From Prolixibacteraceae bacterium UBA6029 (GTDB lineage: Bacteria; Bacteroidota; Bacteroidia; Bacteroidales; Prolixibacteraceae): DNA of 50,920 nucleotides. The stretch is taken from positions 1 through 50,920 of the forward strand of contig DIZL01000033.1 of the NCBI GenBank assembly GCA_002429385.1, given 5' to 3'. The position numbers and the translations under genes were made by a program. Within the stretch, counting starts at the first letter, position 1. Every line of letters starts with the position of its first letter. Below are positions 43,071 to 50,920 of this stretch, piece by piece. The notes beneath the pieces are model-generated. The model was not told the origin of the DNA. It did not search any database and was given only the letters and a program-made list of their open reading frames with translations.

Positions 43071-43144
43071 TCCTCAGTAGCTCAGTTGGTTAGAGCGGCG
43101 GACTGTTAATCCGTAGGTCGTAGGTTCAAGTCCTACCTGAGGAG
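43071..43144 (+). tRNA. tRNA-Asn (GTT)
   Basis: 74-nt cloverleaf: acceptor tcctcag/ctgagga perfectly paired, anticodon loop CTGTTAA (anticodon GTT), T arm gtagg-ttcaagt-cctac, discriminator G. The CCA end is not encoded. A hairpin terminator follows. No second copy of the 3' end was found in the window, so no attachment-site duplication is visible. Confidence 0.96.
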
Positions 43145-43162
43145 CACCAATATAAAAGTATT

Positions 43163-43202
43163 AGCGTTATATGATTTATTCATATAACGCTTTTCTTTTT
43201 TT
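43163..43202 (+). terminator. intrinsic terminator of tRNA-Asn
   Basis: agcgttatatga (43163-43174) pairs perfectly with tcatataacgct (43180-43191) around a 5-base loop, followed by a T-rich run. Confidence 0.9.
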
Positions 43203-43547
43203 ACCTCACCTTAATCTTTAATATCTTCAAAAATAAGTTGATACAGCAAAATTGAGCTATATACTGAAAATTATTAAGCTTCACTAGCATGATATAGCTC
43301 AAAAGGTTAGAATATAAAGCTCAAAATAGACCTGTTTTGGCCTTATTCGGGAAGACTTTTGAGCTTGAAGTTACAATTTCTTACTTATTATTGCGACACA
43401 TCGCATTTCAAAAACACACTTGACAATTGATATATTGATTATATAGTTGTAATTTGGGCCGCGATAAAAGTAATGGGAAACAAACAATTGTATCTTCAAT
43501 TGCATGCTTGCCGGACAGCAGGAATTGAACTTCATCAATAATTGAAT
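43203..43547. other. intergenic region between tRNA-Asn and the FAS1 gene
   Basis: No gene seen. It contains four copies of a ttgagct core (43252-43366) and an AT-rich stretch near 43420-43460 (ttgac ... taatttgg) that may be the promoter of the FAS1 gene. Confidence 0.45.
43252..43366. repeat. two successive inverted repeats sharing a TTGAGCT core
   Basis: ttgagctatat (43252-43262) mirrors atatagctcaa (43292-43302), and aagctcaaaa (43317-43326) mirrors ttttgagctt (43357-43366). Four copies of one 7-base core in orientation forward, reverse, reverse, forward suggest protein binding sites or paired hairpins. Confidence 0.55.
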
Positions 43548-44666
43548 ATGAACATATTAAGGGGTATCAGGTATTGGAATAATCGGCTAATTGATATTCG
43601 AAGGCCTGTCATAATAAAGTTCTTGGTACCAGGAATGATTTTATTAGCGTTTATTACATCTTGTAAATCTGATCGTAATTCAGCCACCTGGACTGACGGG
43701 AACTCGTTAACCATAAGTCAATACCTTGAAAAAAACCAGAATGAATATTCAAAATTCTACAGGTTATTGATCGATGGAAAGATGTTGAACACGCTATACG
43801 CCTACAATCCATATGGTGATGATTATACTCTTTTTTTACCTACTGATGAAGCCATTGATCATTTCATTCAGCAGAATCAGAAATATGCAAATTTTGAAGA
43901 ATTATTAAAGGACACAAGCTTCGTCAAAATACTCACGCGTTATCATACATTAAACGGAAAAGTACACACCGATGATTTTCCTGACGGAGCTTTGGTTGAC
44001 AGTACTCTTACGGGAGCCAGGCTGGTTGCCAGCTTTTCTGCAATTGGTAATAATCAGCTCATTAAAATAAACAATGTCGCTTCAATTATCAAACCAAATC
44101 TGAATATGACCAATGGCTATATCCATGTTATTTCCGAGGTATTACAACCAGTAAATATCTCCGGTTATGATTGGCTTCAGCAACACAATGATTATTCAAT
44201 ACTGGCAAAGGCAATGGAGCTTTCAGGAATACACAAAATATTGAACTGGGATAAATATACCCTATTTGCCGAGCCCGACAGTATTTACCACCGATACGGG
44301 ATTAATAGTGTAGAAGACCTCATTAGCCGTATTGCAACACCAGGGGTCCCATTGACGACCAAAGCAAATTCATTTTACCAGTTCACCTCGTATCATATAT
44401 TGAGCGGGGGATATTATATGAATGACTTTTATTGGGGCAGCAGAAAATACGTGACCTTTAGCGGTCAACTAATAACGATTAATATCGGGCAAGAGGTCAA
44501 AATAAATACAAACGTTGATACGTATGGAATGACAATCTCAGAATCCGGTGATACAACTGTTATCGACTACATCCGACCGCTATCAGAAGGCTGTAATATT
44601 CTCACTCGAACTGGTCCTGTCCATTCGATCTCTGATTTAATGTATTATAAAAAATTGTCCTGGTGA
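43548..44666 (+). CDS. fasciclin (FAS1) domain lipoprotein
   Basis: 372 residues from ATG 43548. Long N-terminus with a hydrophobic segment ending in lipobox FITSC (Cys about residue 40). Two FAS1-like regions: about 50-190 (YTLFLPTDEAIDHFI, VKILTRYHTLNGKV, GYIHVISEVL) and about 195-370 (YTLFAEPD, more diverged). FAS1 domains mediate adhesion or glycan binding at the cell surface. It faces a second FAS1 gene with 50 bp between the stops. The start is uncertain because of the long pre-signal stretch. Confidence 0.8.
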   Translation: MNILRGIRYWNNRLIDIRRPVIIKFLVPGMILLAFITSCKSDRNSATWTDGNSLTISQYLEKNQNEYSKFYRLLIDGKMLNTLYAYNPYGDDYTLFLPTDEAIDHFIQQNQKYANFEELLKDTSFVKILTRYHTLNGKVHTDDFPDGALVDSTLTGARLVASFSAIGNNQLIKINNVASIIKPNLNMTNGYIHVISEVLQPVNISGYDWLQQHNDYSILAKAMELSGIHKILNWDKYTLFAEPDSIYHRYGINSVEDLISRIATPGVPLTTKANSFYQFTSYHILSGGYYMNDFYWGSRKYVTFSGQLITINIGQEVKINTNVDTYGMTISESGDTTVIDYIRPLSEGCNILTRTGPVHSISDLMYYKKLSW

Positions 44667-44716
44667 TATAAAGAAGGGAAAAAACTCTTAACCTTCGTAA
44701 ACGCAGCGTACTCACT

Positions 44717-46489
44717 TCAATTCCCAAAATTGAACCAGGTTTTGACCGTCAGGCTCTTGCCATTATCTGTGGATTCATCCAGCGGAAAAGGAGAATTGGT
44801 TATGACAATACTCCCTTTGTACCCATATAAGCCGGGAAGGGAACCCTGTATCGTGTTATTGGAGTGATCCCACGTGAGGTAATTGCCCCCCAACGTTTTT
44901 ATGATTTCCTTATCGGCGCTTCCAATTGTCGTTGAAGTTCCGACCTGGTTCAATATCCAGTTACTAATGGTACGACTACTAAGTACTTCAAATTTATGCG
45001 TTTGTCTGTTATATGCCTTGAAATTGTATGTGTTTTTATCTTTATCAATCCAATTCAGTAACAAGGAGGAATCAGACATTAGTGTGTAATCAGTTATCGG
45101 GAAAAAGTACAATTTACCATTATAGTTAGCGATGGCATCATAGGTACCGGAATATACCATCGCTAGCCGGAATGTGGAAAAGATCGGACGACAGAATACC
45201 GGGCCCGTTACACTGGTAAATACGCGGTCGGGAATATAAGAACCTAATCCTATAAAGGTACAATTGCTCCCAAAATCCTTCCGGATAATATCTTGCTCGT
45301 TCTGATGGTATCTGTTCGCTCCCTTGAATATTTTCTTATATTGACTGGTTGAAGGATAGAATGGAGTTAACTTAAAATTTTGAGCGACAATTATATCAAC
45401 AACATCCGCAGGGAGGGATTTATAATCGTTCCAGTGAGGGAATCCTGATTTAATGGTCAGGACACCGTCAATGAATTCCCTGAAAGCATCATCAGTGGGT
45501 GCAATCAAACCGTTATGTTTCACCAGGGTTTCATTAATGGTAGAGAAACGCTCCTTTTGAAGATTAAATGCCAGAGGAGCATAATCTAAGTCCCACAATG
45601 TCTCAACGTTTGCCCCAAGTCTTACCCCTGGTTGATTATTGGTGGCAATTGTGTTTGCCGCAAATTTGGGATAATACCAATTAACCATATCCATAAAGAG
45701 TTTATAGCTTTCACCGGGGAATTCTTTTTCTAATCGTTCCTTTGCGTTCAGCATTGGGTCCACAACCTTGTCTATAATATGCACGAATCCGTTTTCAGCG
45801 AAAAGATCAGCCTGAATGATTTTTGCTCCCCCAAAATAAACATTTCCCGGTTCAAATGCTCTTTTAAAATAAAAATTGTAATCGTCAGAAGTTAGACCAT
45901 TTACAGTGAAATACTCATCGTAAAATATGGGTACAAATTTTCTATATGGAGTATATACCATTTTATAACCATCTGCCATCGTTGAGTCTGCCACGATCAT
46001 TTCTTTATTATTCGCCCTTTTGATCCAATATTTTTCGTCAGGATTCTTCAAAATTGTTTCGCGTTTATATGCGTAGGAGTTGGAATTCTTATTATCCCCT
46101 ATTCTCCAGCCATCTGAACCCAGAATTTTCAATTGATCAAGCGACCATGAATCCTGAATAATATGGAATTTGGTGATTCTTACAAGCTCTTCTTTTGGGA
46201 TATTTGAAATGCCGGAATAGTTATTTTCAGACAGATATTGTCTCATGGCTTCATCGGTCGGTGCAAAAACAGTAAAGCTTCCCGAAACACCAATGATGGA
46301 GTCCAATCCTGAAAGTCGGATACATTGGGCGAACAGGCTAAGATTCTTCTGAACCGACACAGCGGTATACAATTTTCCCGGAAGCCAGGCTGGTCTTTTA
46401 TATATATCCTGGCCGGTCCACTTTTCACAACCCGCGAACAGGATGAAAAGAATGCCAGGGAGAAGTAAAATTGTCAGATGTTTTCTCAT
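44717..46489 (-). CDS. large fasciclin (FAS1) domain lipoprotein
   Basis: 590 residues. Signal and lipobox LFAGC at the N-terminus, then FAS1 region one (about 40-230: SGSFTVFAPTDEAMRQYL, ITKFHIIQDSW, GFVHIIDKVVDPM) and a second one (about 255-545: HNGLIAPTDDAFREFIDGVL and onward). In Bacteroidota such lipoproteins often accompany SusC/SusD-type nutrient uptake genes, but none is seen here. Convergent with the smaller FAS1 gene. Confidence 0.82.
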   Translation of the reverse strand: MRKHLTILLLPGILFILFAGCEKWTGQDIYKRPAWLPGKLYTAVSVQKNLSLFAQCIRLSGLDSIIGVSGSFTVFAPTDEAMRQYLSENNYSGISNIPKEELVRITKFHIIQDSWSLDQLKILGSDGWRIGDNKNSNSYAYKRETILKNPDEKYWIKRANNKEMIVADSTMADGYKMVYTPYRKFVPIFYDEYFTVNGLTSDDYNFYFKRAFEPGNVYFGGAKIIQADLFAENGFVHIIDKVVDPMLNAKERLEKEFPGESYKLFMDMVNWYYPKFAANTIATNNQPGVRLGANVETLWDLDYAPLAFNLQKERFSTINETLVKHNGLIAPTDDAFREFIDGVLTIKSGFPHWNDYKSLPADVVDIIVAQNFKLTPFYPSTSQYKKIFKGANRYHQNEQDIIRKDFGSNCTFIGLGSYIPDRVFTSVTGPVFCRPIFSTFRLAMVYSGTYDAIANYNGKLYFFPITDYTLMSDSSLLLNWIDKDKNTYNFKAYNRQTHKFEVLSSRTISNWILNQVGTSTTIGSADKEIIKTLGGNYLTWDHSNNTIQGSLPGLYGYKGSIVITNSPFPLDESTDNGKSLTVKTWFNFGN

Positions 46490-46688
46490 TATTTAATTTC
46501 CAAATTGAATACCCCCCTGAAAGTAAAGGGCGCACAAACTACAAAAATTTTACAGAAACCCTTCCATTTATTAAAAATAAATAATTTATATTTTCCTTTA
46601 AAATTATCTGAATCGCTAATACTACAATACTGATTAAGCAATTACAGCTTCCAAAATAAACATATAACATTGAGTAGCTGTTTAAAAA

Positions 46689-46809
46689 TTTCCCGTAGGG
46701 AAAATATATCGGGAGAAATGTCGAATACCAGGCTTTGGATTGTCCCGTATGGGACAAAAGACATGCATTTCTTCATTTATTCTACCCATATTTTGTTCCT
46801 AATGGAACA
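46689..46809. repeat. three short palindromes at about 53-bp spacing
   Basis: tttcccgtagggaaa (46689-46703), tgtcccgtatgggaca (46741-46756) and tgttcctaatggaaca (46794-46809) have centres about 52.5 and 53 bp apart. The core is TTCCC-gta-GGGAA-like and decays from left to right. The intervening bases are not alike. It resembles a dispersed repeat I recall from other Bacteroidota genomes. Confidence 0.7.
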
Positions 46810-47108
46810 TGAAAACTAAATTTAAACAGTCTCTGAGCAATAAAAAATAAGACTTCATGAATCATAGGGATGCCCAGAAACCAACCGGTACCAATTAATG
46901 CCATTTGATTGCTGAATCCGGTGATGGGAAATACAACTGTACAACCAACTATTTTCCCTTATCGGGATTTCCTCCTGAGCTTATGCCTCAGTAGTAAAAA
47001 AGATGATTCTCCCTGACTGGCTTAACAAACAGCTGATCCTGTCCGTTTCCCTATCGTTCGGTTCGGGATCAGAAGGGTATTCCTTGGGTATTTATTTTAT
47101 ATATCTGT

Positions 47109-47172
47109 ACTATGATTGATCTATAACTGTACTAAAATTCGTATCTTTGTATAGATAGAGATCAATCATAGT
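47109..47172 (+). promoter_or_regulatory. promoter enclosed by a perfect 14-bp inverted repeat
   Basis: actatgattgatct (47109-47122) and its exact inverse (47159-47172) enclose TATCTTTG (47142-47149), a -7 box. TTG at 47116-47118, in the left arm, is the best -33 candidate though its spacing (23) is slightly long. The next start codon (DUF6266) is 54 bp after the right arm. Confidence 0.6.
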
Positions 47173-47225
47173 TTAATCATTGAAAAGGGATACCCTATCC
47201 AATACTAATTTAATACGAATGAATC

Positions 47226-47858
47226 ATGGCACGAATGAAAAGAAACATCGGTGATCTGGTCTCAGGACGGATCGGAAACGTAGTATTTTACACACGGAAT
47301 GGGGTGAATTATGTACGGGCAGCTCCTGACCGTAAAAAAGACTCCTGGTCTCCGCAGCAATTGTTGCACCGCCAGCGGTTTAGTAAAGCCAGCTATCTTT
47401 GGAGCCAGCTTAAAAAGACAAAAGTAGCTCCTATCTGGAATTTAGCTGCCGAGCGAATGAATGGATATGCTTGCTTTATAAAAGCCAATATGCCAGCCTA
47501 TGCGTTGGATGGCAGCATTATTGACCCAAAAATGCTGAAGATTTCGACGGGTAAACTGCACCTGCCTATGGATCTGGAAACAGCACAGGAGGCAGCAGGA
47601 AGCTCTGTCATTGTCGTTAGCTGGAAGAATGACCCCAATCTGAAGGGCAAACGCCTGAATGATGAATTAATGGCAGTTAGCGCCACCGAGGGGCATTACT
47701 CTGCCATGACCCCTACCGGCCTGCTGAGAAACTCACTCGGCGGCACATTTACCCTGCCTGTGAAGCCAGCCGATGCCACGCATGTTTACCTGTTCTTTGC
47801 CTCTAACGATGGATTGGACTATACGGAGAGCGTTTGCTTTGAATTAGGTACGAATTAG
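47226..47858 (+). CDS. DUF6266-like protein
   Basis: 210 residues, no signal peptide or membrane segment. The start MARMKRNIGDLVSGRIGNVV followed by a strongly basic region (GVNYVRAAPDRKKDS, HRQRFSKASYLW) and a C-terminal beta-rich part (VIVVSWKNDP, THVYLFFASNDGLDYTES) fits the DUF6266 pattern as I remember it. The basic N-terminus could bind nucleic acid, but no function is established. Single gene with its own promoter. Confidence 0.6.
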   Translation: MARMKRNIGDLVSGRIGNVVFYTRNGVNYVRAAPDRKKDSWSPQQLLHRQRFSKASYLWSQLKKTKVAPIWNLAAERMNGYACFIKANMPAYALDGSIIDPKMLKISTGKLHLPMDLETAQEAAGSSVIVVSWKNDPNLKGKRLNDELMAVSATEGHYSAMTPTGLLRNSLGGTFTLPVKPADATHVYLFFASNDGLDYTESVCFELGTN

Positions 47859-47975
47859 ACGAATACTGAAGATAAAAACGATTGTTTCTGAAAAATGTAA
47901 TGAATAAATTTTCAAAACCTATTTTTCATAACTTTAAGTAAATAATCTACAACATCCCTTTAACCCTTATTTTGT

Positions 47976-48473
47976 ATGGAACTACAGATCATTCAAAACA
48001 AAATATACGAGATTCGTGGTTTACGCGTAATGCTGGATTTTGATCTGTCAGAGATGTATGGGGTTGAAACCAGGGTACTAAATCAAGCTGTTAAGCGGAA
48101 TATCAAACGATTTCCATCCGATTTTATGTTTCAACTCACCACAATCGAGTTCGAAAACTTGATATCACAATTTGTGACATCAAGTTGGGGTGGAGTTAGA
48201 AAACTTCCTTTTGCTTTCACAGAACACGGGGTTACTATGTTGGCAAGTATATTGCGAAGCGACCAAGCCATTGATATTAATATTCAAATCGTTCGGGCCT
48301 TTATTGCGCTGCGGCAGTATGCATTGGGCTATGCGGAGCTCAATCAAAAACTGGAAAACTTTAGCTTTGAAACCAACATGCAATTCAACGATATTTATCA
48401 GGCGCTTACCGAGATGGCCGCCAAAAAAGAAACAATAAAGCCTAAAAACCCTATTGGGTTCCTTAAAAACTAA
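47976..48473 (+). CDS. ORF6N domain protein, copy 2
   Basis: 165 residues. ORF6N core at about 8-115: GLRVMLDFDLSEMYGVETR, VKRNIKRFPSDFMFQLT, LPFAFTEHGVTMLASIL. A short helical region and the tail NPIGFLKN end the protein, close to the PKIGF tail of copy 1. The two copies are paralogues or independent arrivals of one family. The codons for NLISQFVTSS form a 15-bp palindrome with one mismatch (48156-48186), at the same place as in copy 1. Confidence 0.85.
   Translation: MELQIIQNKIYEIRGLRVMLDFDLSEMYGVETRVLNQAVKRNIKRFPSDFMFQLTTIEFENLISQFVTSSWGGVRKLPFAFTEHGVTMLASILRSDQAIDINIQIVRAFIALRQYALGYAELNQKLENFSFETNMQFNDIYQALTEMAAKKETIKPKNPIGFLKN
48156..48186. repeat. palindrome inside ORF6N copy 2
   Basis: aacttgatatcacaa and ttgtgacatcaagtt pair at 14 of 15 positions around a single t. 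The axis is at the same codon position as in copy 1; three pairs differ from copy 1 on both sides at once (G-C to A-T, A-T to T-A, G-C to C-G). Confidence 0.9.
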
Positions 48474-48538
48474 TCAAGAAAATGGGATTGGCATCATCCC
48501 TGAAGTGTATGTTTCAAAAACTATACAAAGCATTACTC

Positions 48539-48667
48539 CGTCATGCTGTCCCGATCCCGATAGCTATCGGGACTATCGGGATCAACACCCCATCATCAGC
48601 CCGTCATGCTGAACTTGTTTCAGCACCCCCTGTTTAGGAGGAGATCCCGAAACAAATTCGGGATGAC
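48539..48667. repeat. cluster of dispersed palindromes (cgtcatgctg / TCCCG types)
   Basis: A perfect TCCCGATAGCTATCGGGA (48555-48572) with flanking partial copies is followed by cgtcatgctgaacttgtttc (48602 onward) and atcccgaa-acaaa-ttcgggat (48643-48663), ending gatgac. The second element is a longer relative of 25074-25126. No gene. Confidence 0.75.
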
Positions 48668-48669
48668 AA

Positions 48670-48792
48670 TTGCCATTCCCTGATGAATTATTGACCGCAC
48701 ATACAGTTTATCGAATTGCAGGAAAAGAATCAAAGGGAAATGCACCCGAAGCAGAAGAAGAATTTACCTACGAAGAATTAGAAGGTTGGTAA
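48670..48792 (+). pseudogene. C-terminal remnant of an unknown protein
   Basis: 41 open codons ending in TAA, with no start and an in-frame stop immediately upstream inside the dispersed repeat. The reading PDELLTAHTVYRIAG ... EEEFTYEELEGW looks like ordinary protein in composition, unlike the flanking repeats. I infer that a gene lost its 5' part where the repeat cluster now lies. The parent family is not recognised. Confidence 0.4.
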
Positions 48793-48857
48793 GCTGCATA
48801 TTATAGAATCTGCACCTTTTAGATAGGGATTTATAATCGTGGCAAGAAACAGGTTAA

Positions 48858-49290
48858 AATGTCGGAACAGGATTAAAGGATTACAGGATTAAAAATGTCT
48901 GAACTGTGATTAAAGGATTACTGGATGATCAGGATTGGAAAATGCACAGGGTTGGAATGAATGTCGGAACAGGTTTGAAATAATCGTGTAAATCAAGAAA
49001 TCCGTTAATCGTGTTTAGGACTTTGAATGATTACAGGATGGGCAGGATTAAAAAAGGCCTAGGATTGAACTGATCGGGTAAATCAAGCAATCGGGTAATC
49101 GTGTTCGGCACTGTTATTGATTACGGGATGAACAAGATTAAAAATTGCACAGGATTGAACTGATCGGGTAAGTCAAGCAATCGGGTACTTGTGTTCAGGA
49201 CTATTAAATGCGGGTAAGGTTTATCTGGTTTGCTGACCATGAATCAGGTTTCGATAATCGTCGGGCTGAAGGGCAGTACTTTGTAGAAGG
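48858..49290. repeat. degenerate tandem repeat, left of the Abi-type gene
   Basis: Repeated phrases such as atgtcggaacagg (48858 region and 48961), gattacaggatgggcagg and aggattgaactgatcgggta; the last recurs exactly 90 bp apart (49061 and 49151). It ends with ggtttatctggtttgctgac. A related copy lies at 50205-50425, on the other side of the Abi-type gene. No gene seen from 48793 to 49449. Confidence 0.75.
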
Positions 49291-49449
49291 TTTATCGTTT
49301 AATCCCGGTTTGTGTGTAGTTGATGGATCTTGTTTGGTCTGCTATAAAAAACGAAACCCGGAGGCTTGAATTTCTTCAGCGGCAACCGGGAATAAGATGT
49401 TGTAAATGTATCGAATTTTGTTGAAACTAACAAACAATTTTGAAATAAA

Positions 49450-50133
49450 ATGAGATATCCAGATTTTGAGAAGATAATTACATCGGCCAGTATGGCTCGA
49501 TATTTGGCAGCTTGCGGGAACAACACTCGTAAATCGATGACGTTATACCGAAAAAATATTATACTGTCACAGAGTCTATTTACAGTAATAAGTTGTTTTG
49601 AAATTGCTTTAAGAAATTCAATTGACACACATTATACGACAATTTTAGGTAACGAATGGCTTAAAAACGCAGCATCACCGGCAGGCATCTTCGACAACAA
49701 CAAATGCCGCTTAACTCAAAAGAATATAAACGATGCGATTCACAATCTTAATCAACATTATACTCATTACAAATTAATTGCAGAAATGGGATTCGGATTT
49801 TGGAGATATCTATTCGCCAATAATCAGTTTATGGCAGCCGGTAGTACTTTACTTCGAATTATGCCTTCCAAACCTCGCACTACTCCGACGATACAATACA
49901 ATCACAATTTCATGATGAATCAGTTAGCAGCAATTAACGATTTAAGGAACAGGATCGCTCATCATGAACCTATTTGTTTTTTACCTGGTCATTCGGTTAA
50001 AGACACCTCATACGCAAGAACCCATTACAAACTCATCTTACAATTATTTCAATGGATGGAAATAGATGCACATGCTCTTTTATTTGGTCTTGATCATATT
50101 GACGAAGTATGTAATGAAATTGATAGTTTATAA
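49450..50133 (+). CDS. Abi family (Abi_2/AbiD-like, HEPN-type) protein
   Basis: 227 residues, no signal. Typical phrases are an N-terminal region ending SLFTVISCFEIALRNSID, a central MGFGFWRYLFANN and LAAINDLRNRIAHHEPI, where R-N-R-I-A-H is the R-x4-H ribonuclease motif of HEPN domains. Family members include abortive-infection proteins that stop phage by cleaving RNA or halting growth. There is no adjacent antitoxin. It sits alone between two related repeat blocks (48858-49290 and 50205-50425), suggesting it arrived as a unit. Confidence 0.78.
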   Translation: MRYPDFEKIITSASMARYLAACGNNTRKSMTLYRKNIILSQSLFTVISCFEIALRNSIDTHYTTILGNEWLKNAASPAGIFDNNKCRLTQKNINDAIHNLNQHYTHYKLIAEMGFGFWRYLFANNQFMAAGSTLLRIMPSKPRTTPTIQYNHNFMMNQLAAINDLRNRIAHHEPICFLPGHSVKDTSYARTHYKLILQLFQWMEIDAHALLFGLDHIDEVCNEIDSL

Positions 50134-50204
50134 TCAGAATGAACGATTAGACTAAAATAATTCACCACTTAATAATCACAATTTCTTGGCAATCAATAAA
50201 AATA

Positions 50205-50425
50205 AATGTCGGAACAGGATTTATTGATTACAGGATGGGCAGGATTGAAAAACACACAGGATTGAACTGATCATGTAAATCAAGAAATCAAGTAATCGTG
50301 TTTAGGACTGTTTTTCGATTGGGATAGGTAATTTCTGCTAATTGAGGATAAGGTTTATCGGATTTGCTGACAAGGCATCAGAACCTGACAGTCGTTGAAA
50401 TGACAGGCAGTTCTTATTGCAAAAG
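50205..50425. repeat. degenerate repeat, right of the Abi-type gene
   Basis: Starts atgtcggaacaggat (50206 onward), contains gattacaggatgggcagg, aggattgaactgatc (50258) and gtaatcgtgtttaggactg, and ends with ggtttatcggatttgctgac and a gcagttctt segment. Same order of phrases and same strand as the left block, but one unit only. Confidence 0.7.
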
Positions 50426-50665
50426 AGAAACTTAAAAAGGCAAAAAAGCAGAAGGCAGATTTGGACGAAACGAGCTGACTCGGAAATGCATAGATTATTA
50501 AAACAGTGATCGAACAGGCCGAAGGGCAATATGCGGATTGGCCGATGGTGGGATGATGAGAATATATTTAAGTTAAGCAATCTGCATGAAATTCATCTCT
50601 TAAATACAATTCTTCATACAGCAGAACGAAATAAGAACTTATACACACGGACACAAAAAATAATT

Positions 50666-50902
50666 ATGAGAGCAATTAACTTAGTAGTAATGATGATAGT
50701 GGCCTGTATTTTGGGTTCATTTCATGCCTGTAAAAAAGACCCAATCCCTGAAAAATATGAATATTCGTATACGAATAGTTATATCCGCGACACCATATTG
50801 TATCGTATTAATTTAGAAATCATTGGCAATAAACATCTCTTTATAGTCAATGAGAATATTATTTATGGGTCAGAAATAAACGGTGTTATATCTTCCATCT
50901 AA
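50666..50902 (+). CDS. small lipoprotein of unknown function
   Basis: 78 residues from ATG 50666. Hydrophobic signal LVVMMIVACILG with a Cys in SFHACKK, as in other lipoproteins of this genome. The mature part is a short polar beta-rich stretch with a tyrosine-rich start (EYSYTNSYIRD). The frame extends upstream to 50531 but without a signal. It may be a truncated version of a longer protein, since it ends abruptly near the window edge. No family recognised. Confidence 0.55.
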   Translation: MRAINLVVMMIVACILGSFHACKKDPIPEKYEYSYTNSYIRDTILYRINLEIIGNKHLFIVNENIIYGSEINGVISSI

Positions 50903-50920
50903 GTACATGACAAAAATTTA

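Larger units (their letters stand above)
46490..47225. other. gene-free region between FAS1 and DUF6266 genes
   Basis: Contains three regularly spaced palindromes (46689-46809) and a promoter framed by an inverted repeat (47109-47172). The open frame on the minus strand at 46539-46757 has no recognisable features and overlaps the repeat, so it is not called. Confidence 0.55.

Noticed and set aside
43071..43144. Integration site of a genomic island at tRNA-Asn
   Set aside because: No integrase gene and no repeated 3' tRNA segment in the window, although the region downstream looks accessory.
46539..46757. 72-codon frame on the minus strand
   Set aside because: Overlaps the spaced palindromes, contains no domain, and has no promoter or ribosome site that stands out.
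46689..46809. CRISPR-like array
   Set aside because: Only three degenerate palindromes, not repeats of one sequence, and no cas genes in the window.
48858..49290. CRISPR or direct-repeat array with spacers
   Set aside because: The units are degenerate along their whole length with a 90-bp period and no conserved repeat/variable spacer division.

Overview
The window looks like chromosomal DNA of a free-living Bacteroidota bacterium, most likely order Bacteroidales or Marinilabiliales. The evidence is: promoters of the Bacteroidota type (TTTG, about 21 bases, TAnnTTTG) before tRNA-Cys and marR; many lipoproteins with a short signal and Cys; families largely confined to the phylum (DUF5723, DUF6266, lipoprotein FAS1 proteins); moderate G+C; and many intergenic dispersed palindromes. 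No rRNA, transposase, integrase or CRISPR array is visible. This taxonomic placement is inference from gene content.

Layout. 1-793 is gene-free with an 11-bp repeat array, then tRNA-Cys (minus). 1024-4858 is a catabolic run: GH27 alpha-galactosidase, ADP-ribosylglycohydrolase-fold protein and nucleoside hydrolase. 4876-10098 is housekeeping: folB, glnS and a UPF0182 membrane protein. 10534-15581 holds a small lipoprotein, a cyclopropane-fatty-acyl-phospholipid synthase, glycerate kinase and an adenine-deaminase-type enzyme, which meets a PocR/PAS/GAF histidine kinase tail to tail. 18321-22118 is an electron-transfer group: Tat-exported gluconate-dehydrogenase subunit 3-like protein, small lipoprotein, GMC oxidoreductase and nine-haem cytochrome c. 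A receiver domain with a C-terminal membrane anchor, a ctpA-type protease and a DUF2147 protein follow. 26243-32579 is a complete MarR-controlled tripartite RND efflux operon. 32720-42964 holds a flavin reductase, an ORF6N gene, an M3 peptidase, then on the minus strand PAP2-like, rpoN, DUF5723, asnS and a PfkB kinase. tRNA-Asn at 43071 opens a more accessory stretch: two convergent FAS1 proteins, a DUF6266 gene, a second ORF6N gene, a gene remnant, an Abi/HEPN-type gene framed by related repeats, and a small lipoprotein.

The most unusual signals are in the DNA itself. (1) Both ORF6N genes carry a long palindrome inside the coding sequence at the same codons, on the same axis, with three base pairs changed in a compensatory way between the copies. 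(2) An 18-bp palindrome family (TCCCGATAGCTATCGGGA and variants) occurs inside three unrelated proteins in the same reading frame, giving a P-[IM]-A-I-G peptide each time. (3) A 204-bp element occurs twice, in opposite orientation, about 13 kb apart, alignable without gaps. (4) Two loci carry 11-bp iterated units arranged as mirrored arrays. (5) Three short palindromes at 46.7-46.8 kb are spaced 53 bp apart. All comparisons were made by eye on this window; family assignments are from recognised motifs, not from database searches.
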